A stretch of 59,277 nt of DNA from Luteimonas saliphila (GCF_016774335.1 NZ_JAETWA010000009.1:1-59277); one strand, 5' to 3'. Shown: positions 43,094 to 52,702, counted from the stretch's first letter. The notes: a model not told the origin generated them from the letters alone. Program-made: numbers and translations.

Positions 43094-43499
43094 GGGCGGC
43101 GCGGACCCTCCCGGCGGCGGACGAGCCGGGCTGGCCTGCCCACGCCCGGGCCTGGCCGCGACGGGTGGCATCCTGCGCCCCGGGGCGCGCCGGGGCGGCT
43201 GGCCTCATTCGTCCGCCGGCGACGGACAAAAAGAAGGCGCCGCGTGCGGCGCCAGGGTCGGATCGGAGAGAGAGAGCCGATGCGAGTGTGGGGATCGTTG
43301 TCTGTGCACACAGTCTGGCGGACTGCGGCTGAAGGGGCTGTGCAGGGGACGTTCGCCCGGTGTGCACGCGCTGTCGTTTCCGGTTGGCGCGGGCGCCGCC
43401 CGTCGGTCGCCGCGCGCCGCCCGTAGCGCGGGCGAAAGCGTTCACCCGCCGTAGCGGGCTGCGTGCTAGCGTCGGCGAATCCGACAGGAGGGATTGGCC
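43094..43499. other. 400-base gap downstream of thiC
   Basis: No gene is supported on either strand. It holds a strong minus-strand terminator (43226-43253), a run of GA dinucleotides near 43265 and short palindromes (TGTGCACA near 43311). It may carry a minus-strand small RNA ending at the terminator. Confidence 0.4.
43226..43253 (-). terminator. Rho-independent terminator facing the minus strand
   Basis: On the minus strand the 8-bp stem GGCGCCGC / GCGGCGCC with a two-base loop is followed by TTCTTTTTG. No gene on the minus strand ends here. On the plus strand the same stem has no T-tract, though it could still help end thiC transcription. Confidence 0.75.
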
Positions 43500-44093
43500 A
43501 TGAAAACGTTCCGCGTCGCAACATGGGTGGTGGGGCTGGCGGCCGCCCTTCTGCTCGCTGGCTGTGCCACCGGCCCGCGCATCACCACCGAGGCCGATCC
43601 GGAAGCGGACTTCGCCCGCTACCGCAGTTTCGGCTTCTATTCGCCGCTGGCGATCGAGAAGGAAGGCTACAGCTCCGCGGCCAGCGAACGGATGAAGGCG
43701 GCGGCGCGCGCGCAGATGGAATCGCGCGGCTACGTCTTCACCACCGAGCGGCCGGACCTGTGGCTCAACATCAACGCCTATACCCAGCAGCGCACCGACG
43801 TGAGTTCGATGCCGACCGTCGACTACGCCTATTACTACAGCTACCGCGCGCGCGGCTATTACGTGGTGCCGTACTGGCGCGACCGGACCGACGTCTACCG
43901 CTACACCGAGGGCACCCTCAACATCGACCTGGTCGACGCCGCCCGCAACCGCCTGGTTTGGGAAGGCATCGCGGTCGGCCGCGTGTCGCGCGAGAAGGAC
44001 CCGGCCAAGCGCGATGCGCGCATCGACAGCACGATGGCCGAGATCTTCGCCCAGTATCCGTATCGCGCCGGGTCGGTCCCCGCGCCGCGGTGA
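43500..44093 (+). CDS. DUF4136-type lipoprotein
   Basis: 197 residues. MKTFRVATWVVGLAAALLLAGC is a type II signal peptide with lipobox LLAGC (Cys near residue 22). Mature features: DPEADFARYRSFGFYSP near the start, a Tyr-rich stretch (VDYAYYYSYRARGYYVVPYW) in the middle, and a strand-rich C-terminus with VWEGIAVGRVSREKDP, all as in DUF4136 lipoproteins. A GGAGGGA ribosome site precedes the ATG. The role is unknown; position in the outer membrane is likely. Confidence 0.93.
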   Translation: MKTFRVATWVVGLAAALLLAGCATGPRITTEADPEADFARYRSFGFYSPLAIEKEGYSSAASERMKAAARAQMESRGYVFTTERPDLWLNINAYTQQRTDVSSMPTVDYAYYYSYRARGYYVVPYWRDRTDVYRYTEGTLNIDLVDAARNRLVWEGIAVGRVSREKDPAKRDARIDSTMAEIFAQYPYRAGSVPAPR

Positions 44094-44147
44094 CGCTCGA
44101 ACGCTCCGTCGTGCGGTGCACGGCGGAGCCCGCATCGATCCGCCGGA

Positions 44148-44516
44148 TCAGCGGCGGTTCCTGCGCGCTTGGCGCTCGTACTCTTCCGCGCCGATGGTTT
44201 CGACCGAGCGCACGTTGCAGCTGGCATTGCGGGCGCGCACCGAGGTGCCCTGCGGACACAGCTGGTTGCTTCGTCCTTGCGTCTCGATCCTGATCAGCGA
44301 ACTGCGCGCAACGGCGTCGCAATGGCCGCGGAACCCGATCCGGTAGTACGCGTCCCCGTCCTTGAGCAGGAACTGTTCGTTGCCGGACACGCGCGTGCCC
44401 TGATGCCCGGCGGACAGGGAGACGCAGTCGGCCAGCACCTGGGCTTCCTTTGCCTCCACCGGGAGCAGGTGCGCGGCGACCAGCAGCGTGGCGAACGTGA
44501 GCGTGACGGCTTTCAT
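44148..44516 (-). CDS. Small secreted protein with four cysteines (DUF6491-like)
   Basis: 122 residues. A signal peptide MKAVTLTFATLLVAAHLLPVEA is followed by a mature part with four Cys (in LADCVSL, FRGHCDA, SNQLCPQ, NASCNVR), enough for two disulfides in the periplasm. The pattern resembles the DUF6491 family that is common in Xanthomonadaceae, but this is from memory. Convergent with the lipoprotein gene. Confidence 0.7.
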   Translation of the reverse strand: MKAVTLTFATLLVAAHLLPVEAKEAQVLADCVSLSAGHQGTRVSGNEQFLLKDGDAYYRIGFRGHCDAVARSSLIRIETQGRSNQLCPQGTSVRARNASCNVRSVETIGAEEYERQARRNRR

Positions 44517-44991
44517 GGCATGGCCTCTCTTGTGTGGCGGATGTGGGCGACGCGAGCAGGCTACCGCTCCGGTTCGTGCGGCGAATCTGCCTGAAGTGCA
44601 TGTGACGTGCGTCAGGCGTTCCCGCCAGACGGTGCAAGCCCCTCGCCGTGGCGAAACAGGCGCGGAGGGCGTCGCCAGATGCCACCGCCGGGCGCGGAAC
44701 GAAGACAGACTGTTTCAGCTGATCCGGATGCACGCGCGGCTGCGCTTCCTGGTGGCTCCGTCGCCAGGCCGCACGCACGTCGTACGCAGCCGATGTCTGG
44801 TGACGCGCGCCGGCCGGCCGCGACGCGATGCCAGACCAATGACACATGCGCGCTTGCCGGAGTGATGTCACGCTGCGGGTGAGCACTGGACCGGCGCGCC
44901 GACCCGGATCCGCGGACACGGGAATGCACGACGACACCGAACTCGTTTCACACACCGGTTGCAGGGCGCGACTGCCCGCGGCCATGCATCC
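44517..44991. other. 470-base gap, promoter region for two divergent genes
   Basis: No coding region with a plausible start is visible. It must contain promoters for the secreted protein (minus) and the winged-helix membrane protein (plus). I see no strong palindrome. Confidence 0.45.
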
Positions 44992-47238
44992 GTGATCGCG
45001 CCGCACGTTCCCCGGCTTCGCGTCCTGGAATGCGAGGTCGACACGATGCGACGCATCGTGTCGCGCCCCGATCGCGGCGAGCCGATGCGCGTCACCGTCA
45101 AGGCGATGCAGGTGCTGCTGGTGCTGGTCGAGCGGCGCGGCACGGTGGTCGCGCGCAGCACCCTGCTCGAACGCGTGTGGCCGGACACGATGCCGACCGA
45201 CGACGTGGTGACCCAGGCGATCGCGCAGTTGCGCAAGGCCTTCGGCGACGACCGCGAGTCGCCGCGCTATATCGAGACCATCGCCAAGGCCGGGTACCGG
45301 CTGATCGCGGAAGTGCAGTGGCAGACGGAGCCGGACGGAAGCGATTCGGCTGCAATCGACGGAGAACCCGCGACTCCGGCGGCCGCGCCGCCGCCGGCAG
45401 TGCTCGAAGGCGGCACGGACGACATGGCGGAGCCGGCGGCGCGCGTGCCCCGCGCGATCGCCGCCGCCTGGCCGACGCTGGTGCTGGCCGCTGTCTTGCT
45501 GCTCGCGATCGTCCTGGCGTTCTCGAAACGTTCCCCGGTCGATGCCGCGCCCCTTGCGGGCGATACGGAACCGCAACGCGTGGTGGCGCCCATCGTCTAT
45601 CGTGCGATCACGTCCACGCCCGGCCTGGAGCGCCTGCCCGCCCTCTCGCCCGACGGCGCGACGGTCGCGTTCGCGCAGGCCGGCTCGGAAGGCGAAGGCA
45701 GCACGCTCATGCTGCAGGAGGTCGCGCAGGCGTCCGCGCGCAGTCTGACGACGCCCGAAGCGGGGCATTCGGACGTGATGCCGGTCTGGTCGCGCGATGG
45801 CACGCGGATCGCGTTCGTGCGCGTGACGCCGCGCGACTGCCGGATCATGATCGTCGCTTCCAGCGGCGGCGAGGCGCGCGAGGCGGGGCGCTGCCTGCGC
45901 CAGGCCTATTCGATGTTCGACTGGACGCCGGACGGGCGCGGGATCGTGATGGGCGGACTGCGCTCGGCCGAGGATGCCAGCGCGCCGCTGCAGCGGCTCG
46001 ACCTCGCCAATGGTCGCTGGCAGCCGCTGGCTTACGGCATCGCCGATGGCGATGTCGATCTCATGCCCCGCTATTCCCCCGACGGGCGCTGGCTCGCGTT
46101 CCGCCGCAACATCTCGCTCGCCGACCTGTGGCTCATGCCCGCCGGCGGCGGCACGCCGCGGCGGCTGACCAACCTGCGCGGCGATATCCGCGGTTGGGAC
46201 TGGCTGCCCGACGGCAGTGGACTGGTGTTCAGCCATGTCACCAGCGAGGCCGGCCTGTACGTCTACCGGCTGGCCGACGGCTCGATCGATCCGCTGCCGA
46301 CGCTCTCGACCGGCAATGCGGTGCACCCGGACCTCGCCGCCGGGGCCTGGTCGATGGTGTTCGAGATCGACCAGTCTCGCAGCGGCCTGTTCCGCGTGCG
46401 CATCGACGGCGAGGCGCCCGAGCCGGCACGCGAGCCGCTGTTCGAATCCAGCGGCGTCGACATGCTGCCGGCGATCTCGCCCGACGGGCGCACCCTGGCC
46501 TTCATCTCCGACCGCACCATGGCGGTCCAGCTCTGGCTGGGCCAGGTGGGGCGAGCGGACACGCTGCGTGCGATCGAGGGACTGCGCCCGGTGCCGCGCC
46601 ACCTGCCGGTGTGGTCGGCCGACGGCCGGACGCTGCTGGTGCTGGGCAAGACCGGGGACGGCGACCGGGTGTTCGAGGTCGATGCCGGCAGCGGCCGCGT
46701 GCGCCGCCTGGCGGTTCCCGACGCGAACCCCGTGTTCGCGGCCTATACCGGCGATCCGGACCGGCTGCTGGTGGGCGTGGACGGCGGCCAGGGGCGGATC
46801 CGGCTGGTGCTGTACGCACGGGTGGACTGGCGCGAGATCGCTTCGATCGACGACGTCGCCGTGGCCCGCTACGACGCCACCGGCGACCGCGTCTTCTTCA
46901 CCCGGCCGTCGAAGGTCGGACTGTGGCGCGCAGACCCCGGATTGCGCGAGGCGACGCAGGTGTCGGAGGTCGATCCCGCCCCGCAGCACTACCGGCACTG
47001 GGGCGTGTTCGGCGGCCGGCCGTTCTACAACGGCCCCGGCGGCGGCTGCGCGACGAGCTGGCGCCCGCTGCTCGAGAGCGATGCCGCCGGCGCCTGCGTG
47101 TCGCGCGATGGCGTCGCGATCGCCGGTTCCCCGAGCGTGGACGGCACCGCGACGTGGCTGTACCTGGGGCTGCCGATGGCGCAGAACATCGACATCGGCT
47201 GGGCGGCGCTGCCAGTGGGTCTTCGCTCGCTGCGCTGA
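44992..47238 (+). CDS. CadC-type membrane regulator with beta-propeller
   Basis: About 748 residues from GTG; TTG at 44959 is an alternative. The N-terminal OmpR-type winged helix occupies residues 5-105 (VKAMQVLLVLVERRGTVVA, RVWPDT, IETIAKAGYRLIAE). A proline/alanine linker is followed by one membrane segment at about 155-177 and by a TolB/PD40-like beta-propeller built from repeats such as LPALSPDGATVAFAQAGSE, RYSPDGRWLAFRR and PAISPDGRTLAFISDR. The layout is that of a one-component transmembrane regulator: sensing outside, DNA binding inside. Such proteins are common in Xanthomonadaceae; the ligand is unknown. Confidence 0.92.
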   Translation: MIAPHVPRLRVLECEVDTMRRIVSRPDRGEPMRVTVKAMQVLLVLVERRGTVVARSTLLERVWPDTMPTDDVVTQAIAQLRKAFGDDRESPRYIETIAKAGYRLIAEVQWQTEPDGSDSAAIDGEPATPAAAPPPAVLEGGTDDMAEPAARVPRAIAAAWPTLVLAAVLLLAIVLAFSKRSPVDAAPLAGDTEPQRVVAPIVYRAITSTPGLERLPALSPDGATVAFAQAGSEGEGSTLMLQEVAQASARSLTTPEAGHSDVMPVWSRDGTRIAFVRVTPRDCRIMIVASSGGEAREAGRCLRQAYSMFDWTPDGRGIVMGGLRSAEDASAPLQRLDLANGRWQPLAYGIADGDVDLMPRYSPDGRWLAFRRNISLADLWLMPAGGGTPRRLTNLRGDIRGWDWLPDGSGLVFSHVTSEAGLYVYRLADGSIDPLPTLSTGNAVHPDLAAGAWSMVFEIDQSRSGLFRVRIDGEAPEPAREPLFESSGVDMLPAISPDGRTLAFISDRTMAVQLWLGQVGRADTLRAIEGLRPVPRHLPVWSADGRTLLVLGKTGDGDRVFEVDAGSGRVRRLAVPDANPVFAAYTGDPDRLLVGVDGGQGRIRLVLYARVDWREIASIDDVAVARYDATGDRVFFTRPSKVGLWRADPGLREATQVSEVDPAPQHYRHWGVFGGRPFYNGPGGGCATSWRPLLESDAAGACVSRDGVAIAGSPSVDGTATWLYLGLPMAQNIDIGWAALPVGLRSLR

Positions 47239-47264
47239 CGGCGGCCGCGGCCGCGAATACATGG

Positions 47265-47302
47265 CGAAAGTCATGGTTGCGGCAATCGAAGCATGACTTT
47301 CG
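47265..47302. promoter_or_regulatory. 11-bp perfect inverted repeat before the AraC gene
   Basis: CGAAAGTCATG (47265-47275) and CATGACTTTCG (47292-47302) are perfect inverted arms 16 bases apart, without a T-tract. It lies 27 bases after the propeller gene and 100 before the AraC gene. It may be an operator for the AraC regulator, or a weak terminator. Confidence 0.55.
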
Positions 47303-47403
47303 GACGCGCGGCGGCGCAATCTCGGCAAAATTTCGTCGTTCGTTCCTGCGTTTCGGACCCGCACGCGTCAAACAGGTGGCCACACTCCCCCAAGGAAACG
47401 GCC

Positions 47404-48324
47404 ATGCAGATGCAAACCACCTGGAGCGATCGCGGTTGCGCGCTCGAACTCGCGACACGAACCGGAAGCGATGAGGCGCCGGCGCTGATGCTGCTCAGCC
47501 GTGGCGGCAGCCTGCTGGTCTCGACCCCGGTCGCGACGATGTGGCTGGTACTGCGCGGCGAGGCCGAGGTCGAGTGCCGCGAGGGCCGCTTCGAACTCGG
47601 CTCCGGGCAGTGGCTCTCGCTCGATCGCGACGCCCGCCCGACCGTCTACGCAGGCGCCGGGGCCCTGCTGGTGGGCATCGCCATGACCGCGTCGATGCAG
47701 ACCCAGCTGCACCAGTCGGCGCAGGTGGTGCTGTTCCCGGGCATCGGCGGCGTCGCGCGCGGCGTGCGCGCGGACGCGCTGCGGCTGTGGCGTCGCTGCG
47801 CGCCGTTCGGCCGCAACGAGGTGGGGGTGCGCGAGGTCGACCGCCACCTGCTCGGGCAGGTGCTGCGCCTGCTCGCCGCGCAGCAGCACGCGTACCGGTC
47901 GATGGTCGACCGGTGCCCCGGGCGCTCGTTGCGTCGCAAGCGACAGGTGTTCAGCCGGATGCAACGCGCCTGGCTGCACATCGAGGGCCACCTCGGGCGC
48001 ACGGTGCGCATCGCCGAGCTGGCCGGGCTGAGCAACGTGTCGGTCTGGTACTTCACCAAGACCTTCCAGGCGCTGTATGGCGAAGGGCCGCAGGCGGCCT
48101 CGGCACGCCTGCGCCTGCGCTCGGCGGCGACGCTGCTGCGGCGCACCCGGCTGTCGGTGAGCGAAGTTGGCGCGGCCTGCGGCTTCGAGAACAACTGCAG
48201 CTTCTCGCGCGCGTTCCGCGCCCAGCACGGGATGCCGCCGTCGCTGTACCGGCTCGCTGCCGAATCCGGACGGACAGGGGCCGCAAACACAGCCGACATG
48301 GCGCGCCAAGCGAAGGCGGGTTGA
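47404..48324 (+). CDS. AraC-family transcriptional regulator, paralogue of that at 5.7 kb
   Basis: 306 residues. Two HTH units: IAELAGLSNVSVWYFTKTFQ and VSEVGAACGFENNCSFSRAF. A cupin-like N-terminus (ELGSGQWLSLDRDARPTVYAG) may take a ligand. ATG 47404 has AAGGAAA upstream; the frame opens earlier but through the inverted repeat. Like its paralogue it lies directly before a TonB-dependent receptor in the same orientation, 60 bases away, and it probably controls that gene. Confidence 0.92.
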   Translation: MQMQTTWSDRGCALELATRTGSDEAPALMLLSRGGSLLVSTPVATMWLVLRGEAEVECREGRFELGSGQWLSLDRDARPTVYAGAGALLVGIAMTASMQTQLHQSAQVVLFPGIGGVARGVRADALRLWRRCAPFGRNEVGVREVDRHLLGQVLRLLAAQQHAYRSMVDRCPGRSLRRKRQVFSRMQRAWLHIEGHLGRTVRIAELAGLSNVSVWYFTKTFQALYGEGPQAASARLRLRSAATLLRRTRLSVSEVGAACGFENNCSFSRAFRAQHGMPPSLYRLAAESGRTGAANTADMARQAKAG

Positions 48325-48339
48325 GCTCCGTAACGTCTC

Positions 48340-48358
48340 GGGTGCGTTTAACGCACCC
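48340..48358. promoter_or_regulatory. 19-bp perfect dyad upstream of the TonB receptor
   Basis: GGGTGCGTT-T-AACGCACCC is a perfect palindrome around one base. It lies between the AraC gene and the receptor, 26 bases before the receptor start, a good place for an operator or an RNA hairpin covering the leader. Confidence 0.6.
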
Positions 48359-48384
48359 ATAACGATTATTCGGAGAGTACCCAC

Positions 48385-51009
48385 ATGACTTCCATCTTCG
48401 GGCTGCCGGGCTGCCGCCTGGCGGCGCTGTCGATCGGCATCGCCCTCGCGCTGCCGGCAGTCCCGGCGTTCGCGCAGGACGCAGCGAACGACGAGACACA
48501 GACCCTCGACCGCATCCAGGTCACCGGCTCGCGCATCACGCGCGCCGACATCGAAGGGGCCAACCCGGTCACCGTGATCGACCGCGCGGCCATCGACGCC
48601 AGCGGCAAGGTGTCGGTCTCCGACCTGCTGCGCGACACCACGTTCTCCTCGTTCGGCAACTTCCGGCCGCGCTCGGGCAGTTCGGCGCAGGCGGTGGCCG
48701 ACGTCGACCTGCGTGGCATCGGCTCGGACCGCACCCTGGTGCTGATCGACGGCCGACGCGCGCCCTACGCACCCTCCACCGGTACCAACGCCGACCTCAA
48801 CACCATCCCGCTGGCCGCGGTCGAGCGCATCGAGATCCTGTCCGACGGCGCCTCCGCGCTGTACGGTTCGGACGCGATCGGCGGCGTGGTCAACATCATC
48901 CTGCGCCGGGACTTCGAGGGCACCGAACTGCGCTACGGCCGCGGCACGCCGAAGGTCCAGGGCGGCGACACCGAGGAAGCCTCGGTCGTGTTCGGCACCT
49001 CGTCCGACCGCGGCAGCCTGCTGCTCGGCGCCTCGATGAACTCGCGCGACATGGTCTTCACCCGGGACCAGATCGGCGGCAACGTACGCGGCGGCTCGAT
49101 CTACGGCAACAATTTCTACTTCGAGAGCGAAACCGAGCCGGGCGAGGAGGGCGCGGCCGGCGGCGCGCTGCCGGGCTACGCCTGCGACGATCCGAACTTC
49201 TGGCGCAACGGCGCCAACTGCGTGTTCGACTTCAACGCGATCGCCGCCAACGAGGCGTCGGTCAAGAACAAGTCGCTGTTCGCCCGCGGCAGCTGGCAGA
49301 TCAACCAGGACTGGTCGGTCTACACCTCGGCCAGCTACAGCGCCGCCGACAGCTTCGGCCGCTATGCGCCGACGCCAGGCGTACTGTACGTTCCCGAAGG
49401 CTCGCCCAACGACCCGGTGCCGGGCGACGGCCTCGGCGCCTTCGTCTACCACCGCTACGCCGCGGCCGGCAACCGCGACAACTTCGTCGACAACAACGTG
49501 GTCGATTTCAACCTCGGCTTCAACTGGCAGGCGAGCGAGCGGCTGTTCGTCGATTTCGGCCTGCGTCGCAGCGATGCCAGCTTCAAGGAGATCGGCCGCG
49601 GCTACATCGTCACGCCGCTGGCCGAGGCCGCCGCCGCCAACGGGTCCTACAACCTGTTCGACCCGTTCGGCAATTCCGAGGAAGTGATCAAGGGCTTCAC
49701 CGCGACGACCAGCCGGGACGGCAAGTTCGACGTCGAGGAGATCTACGCCAATGCCACGCTCGACCTGTTCCAGATGGGCGGCGGCACCTCCGTGCTCGCC
49801 TTCGGCGCCGAGTACCGCACCGAGGACTACGCCGACATCTACGACTCGCTGTCCGAGGCGGGCGTGGTGGCCGGTTCCTCCGGCAACTCCGCTGCGGGCG
49901 ATCGCGAAGTCTACGCGGCCTATGCCGAATGGCTGTTCCCGGTCCTGGAGACGTTCGACTTCACCCTGGCCGCGCGCTACGACCGCTACAGCGACTACGG
50001 CAGCGATGTCTCGCCGAAGGTGTCCGTGCGCTGGCAGCCGCTCGCCAACCTGACCTTCCGCGCCTCGGCCGGCGAAGGTTTCCGAGCCCCGCCGCTGACC
50101 TTCATCCATTCCAAGCGCGCGTTCTCGGCCGAGCAGGTGCAGGACTACCGCACCTGCGTGGCGATGGGCTACACCCCGGTGCAGTGCGGCGGCGACGCCA
50201 ACAACGACAACATCGCCGACGGGCCCGAGGACGAGGACACCGTGGCCTACCAGGTCGACAGCTATTCGACCGGCAATACCGCCCTCGAGTCGGAGAGTTC
50301 CAGGCAGTACAGCATCGGCGTGGCCTGGGACGCGACCGACTGGCTGAACCTGACGCTCGACTACTACAGCATCGAGATCGAAGACCGGATCCGCCTGATC
50401 GAGTACCAGGAACTGGCGAACTTCGACAACGCCGGCATGCCGTTGCCCGCCGGCACCTCGGTGCTGCGCCGTGCGAACGGCTCGATAAGCGAGATCAACA
50501 CCGCCTTCGCCAACGAGGGCGATCTCGAAACCAGCGGCGTCGACTTCAACCTGCGTACCCGGTTCGACCTGGACGCGGCCGGGCGGCTGGAGAACTGGCT
50601 GCAGATCGCGCGCGTGCTGGACTACAAGGTCACCGACGGCACGACGGTCAAGGACCGCCTCGGCTGGGTCACCGCGCCCGACACCCGCGCCAGCCTGCGC
50701 AACACCTGGAGCTGGGGCGAGTTGAGCGCCAACTGGAACGTCAACTACATCGGCGACCAGCAGAACCCGGGCACGGTTCCGGCCTTCGGCTTCCTGGCCG
50801 GCGGTGCGAACACCCGCGTCGGCAGCTACACCACCCACGATGTCTCGGCGAGCTACGAGATGCCGTGGAGCGGTACCGTCACCCTCGGCGTGAACAACGC
50901 CGGCGACAAGTATCCGCAGCTGGTGGGCTTCGAGAACCGGCCCTGGAACTTCGACCTGTACGACGCCTACGGCCGCACCGTCTACTTCCGCTACGCGCAG
51001 AAGTTCTGA
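48385..51009 (+). CDS. TonB-dependent receptor (second)
   Basis: 874 residues. Signal peptide LAALSIGIALALPAVPAFAQ, TonB box-like LDRIQVTGSRITRADIEG, plug domain with VSVSDLLRDTTFSSFGNFRP, LVLIDGRRAPYAPSTG and EILSDGASALYGSDAIGG, and a barrel ending YFRYAQKF. The substrate cannot be read from the sequence. The receptor follows an AraC regulator and is followed by a strong terminator. It is of the same general class as the receptor at 2.7-5.7 kb but differs in length and loops. Confidence 0.95.
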   Translation: MTSIFGLPGCRLAALSIGIALALPAVPAFAQDAANDETQTLDRIQVTGSRITRADIEGANPVTVIDRAAIDASGKVSVSDLLRDTTFSSFGNFRPRSGSSAQAVADVDLRGIGSDRTLVLIDGRRAPYAPSTGTNADLNTIPLAAVERIEILSDGASALYGSDAIGGVVNIILRRDFEGTELRYGRGTPKVQGGDTEEASVVFGTSSDRGSLLLGASMNSRDMVFTRDQIGGNVRGGSIYGNNFYFESETEPGEEGAAGGALPGYACDDPNFWRNGANCVFDFNAIAANEASVKNKSLFARGSWQINQDWSVYTSASYSAADSFGRYAPTPGVLYVPEGSPNDPVPGDGLGAFVYHRYAAAGNRDNFVDNNVVDFNLGFNWQASERLFVDFGLRRSDASFKEIGRGYIVTPLAEAAAANGSYNLFDPFGNSEEVIKGFTATTSRDGKFDVEEIYANATLDLFQMGGGTSVLAFGAEYRTEDYADIYDSLSEAGVVAGSSGNSAAGDREVYAAYAEWLFPVLETFDFTLAARYDRYSDYGSDVSPKVSVRWQPLANLTFRASAGEGFRAPPLTFIHSKRAFSAEQVQDYRTCVAMGYTPVQCGGDANNDNIADGPEDEDTVAYQVDSYSTGNTALESESSRQYSIGVAWDATDWLNLTLDYYSIEIEDRIRLIEYQELANFDNAGMPLPAGTSVLRRANGSISEINTAFANEGDLETSGVDFNLRTRFDLDAAGRLENWLQIARVLDYKVTDGTTVKDRLGWVTAPDTRASLRNTWSWGELSANWNVNYIGDQQNPGTVPAFGFLAGGANTRVGSYTTHDVSASYEMPWSGTVTLGVNNAGDKYPQLVGFENRPWNFDLYDAYGRTVYFRYAQKF

Positions 51010-51045
51010 TCGGGCGCCGCCACGGCGATTCGAGGTGCATCAACC

Positions 51046-51079
51046 GAAAGCCCCCGGTCACGGGGGCTTTCTTTTTTTT
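51046..51079 (+). terminator. Rho-independent terminator of the AraC-receptor pair
   Basis: A 10-bp perfect stem GAAAGCCCCC / GGGGGCTTTC with a six-base loop and eight T, 36 bases after the receptor stop. Confidence 0.95.
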
Positions 51080-51197
51080 GCGCGCGCGTGCGCCGTCTCC
51101 GGCGCTGGCGCCACCACGCGCGACCGCTGCGGTCGTCGGCCGCAAGGGCAACCACGGCCGGCACCGGGCTCGCTGCATGCGGCGCCAAAGGCGCCGG

Positions 51198-52598
51198 TCA
51201 CGTCGCCTGCAGGCTCCGCTCCGAGCCGATCGACGCTGCCAGCGGCAAGGCCATGCGCACGTTCGTGCCGTGGCCGGGCGCGCTGTCGACGACGAGGGTG
51301 CCGCCGGACGCCTGCACCAGGCTCGCGGCGACCGCCAGCCCCAGGCCGGTACCCTGTCCGCTGGGCTTGGTGGTGAAGAACGGTTCCAGGCAGCGTTCGC
51401 GCACGGCGGCGTCCATCCCGTGGCCATCGTCGCGGGCGGAGATCTCGAGCATGCCCGAACCGGCACTGGCCACCTCGACCGTGAACCGCCCGCCCTCGGG
51501 CATGGCGTACTCGGCGTTCGCGGCGAGGCCGAGCAGGATCAGCTCGAACTGCGCGCGGTCGAACCGGATCAGGCCGGGAGAGGGTTGCGGCGGCAGCTCC
51601 AGGCGGGTTCGCGCGGAGAACAGCTGGCGCAGCATCGGGCGCATCTCCGCGAGGGCGGCGGCGGGATCGAAGACTTCCGGACGCGCATCCTCCATGCGGC
51701 CGAAGTCCAGCAGGCGGCGGCTGACGGCCGCGGCGCGCCGCGCGGCGGATTGCACGTCGAGCAACGCATCGTGCGCGTCGTCCAGGGTCGTGCTCGTGCG
51801 GCCGCGCGTGGCGTGGCCGAGCACCAGCGTGAGCAGGTGGTTGAAGTCGTGGGCCACGCCGCTGGACAGGCGGCCCACGCCTTCCATCTTCTGTGCGTGC
51901 ACCAGCTGGTCGCGCTGTCGCTCCTTCTCCTGCATTTCCAGTTGCAGGCGGTCGCGCGCGGCGGCGAGCTCGTTGCCGCGGCGCCGCGCCAGCGCCAGGT
52001 TCTCGCGCAGGCCGGTGAGGGCCTGGTCGAGTACGAACGCGGCCAGGACGAAGCCGAAGACGCTGCCCAGCATGCGGCTGCAGAGCACCAGCAGGCTGTC
52101 CGGACGGTGGACCAGCACCGCCGCGTCGCGCCAGCCCCCGACCGCGACCAGGGCCACCAGCCAGGCGACCGTCGTCCACATCGCGCGGCGGCTGAGCAGC
52201 GCCCCGCCGATCAGCACCGGAACCAGCTGCAGCAGTTGCTGTGGCGCCTGCGGCGCCAGACCCCAGTGGAAATAGGAGACGGTCAGCAATGCCAGCGCGA
52301 CCGCGATGAACAGCCTTGCCGCCGCGACGAATGCGCCGTGGCGCAACAGCGCCAGGCTGACGAGCAGCGCCACCATGTTGACGAGCGACATGCCTACCGC
52401 GAGGGGGTCGATACCGATGGCGCTGGCCCACGCCAGCGCCAGGCTCACCGGCTGGAACAGCGCCGACGCCACCAGTACGGCCTGCAGCATCGACGCATTG
52501 CGGCGATCGGCCGGATCGACCCGCGCGAGTCCGAGCCAACGCTGCAGCAGCCGGGGTGCGCGGGCGTCGGAGCGGCCGATGGAGGTGGAGTCGTGCAC
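51198..52598 (-). CDS. Membrane sensor histidine kinase 1
   Basis: 466 residues from GTG. About six membrane helices (residues 30-185) with almost no periplasmic loop suggest that it senses within the membrane. A coiled coil leads to the HisKA box SSGVAHDFNHLLTLV (His near 249). The ATPase has the N box LGLAANAEYAMPEGG, G1 DDGHGM, F box EPFFTTK and G2 GQGTGLGLAVA. All catalytic boxes are present. The N-terminal DPADRRNASMLQ matches the kinase at 55512-56873, so the two are paralogues. Divergent from the TPR-GGDEF gene. Confidence 0.92.
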   Translation of the reverse strand: MHDSTSIGRSDARAPRLLQRWLGLARVDPADRRNASMLQAVLVASALFQPVSLALAWASAIGIDPLAVGMSLVNMVALLVSLALLRHGAFVAAARLFIAVALALLTVSYFHWGLAPQAPQQLLQLVPVLIGGALLSRRAMWTTVAWLVALVAVGGWRDAAVLVHRPDSLLVLCSRMLGSVFGFVLAAFVLDQALTGLRENLALARRRGNELAAARDRLQLEMQEKERQRDQLVHAQKMEGVGRLSSGVAHDFNHLLTLVLGHATRGRTSTTLDDAHDALLDVQSAARRAAAVSRRLLDFGRMEDARPEVFDPAAALAEMRPMLRQLFSARTRLELPPQPSPGLIRFDRAQFELILLGLAANAEYAMPEGGRFTVEVASAGSGMLEISARDDGHGMDAAVRERCLEPFFTTKPSGQGTGLGLAVAASLVQASGGTLVVDSAPGHGTNVRMALPLAASIGSERSLQAT

Positions 52599-52702
52599 GG
52601 GGGATCGTGTCGGCCGGCGAGGACGGGCGTTGCGCAGCGGATGGGTATTATAGTTGTGGCCTTGCGGGCACCGCGTTCGGTTCCCCGACACAAGGATGCT
52701 GG

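Noticed and set aside
43918..50838. Very long minus-strand frames opposite the propeller regulator, AraC gene and second receptor
   Set aside because: They mirror well-supported genes; their composition (Arg, His, Gly, Ala rich) is that of antisense frames in GC-rich DNA.
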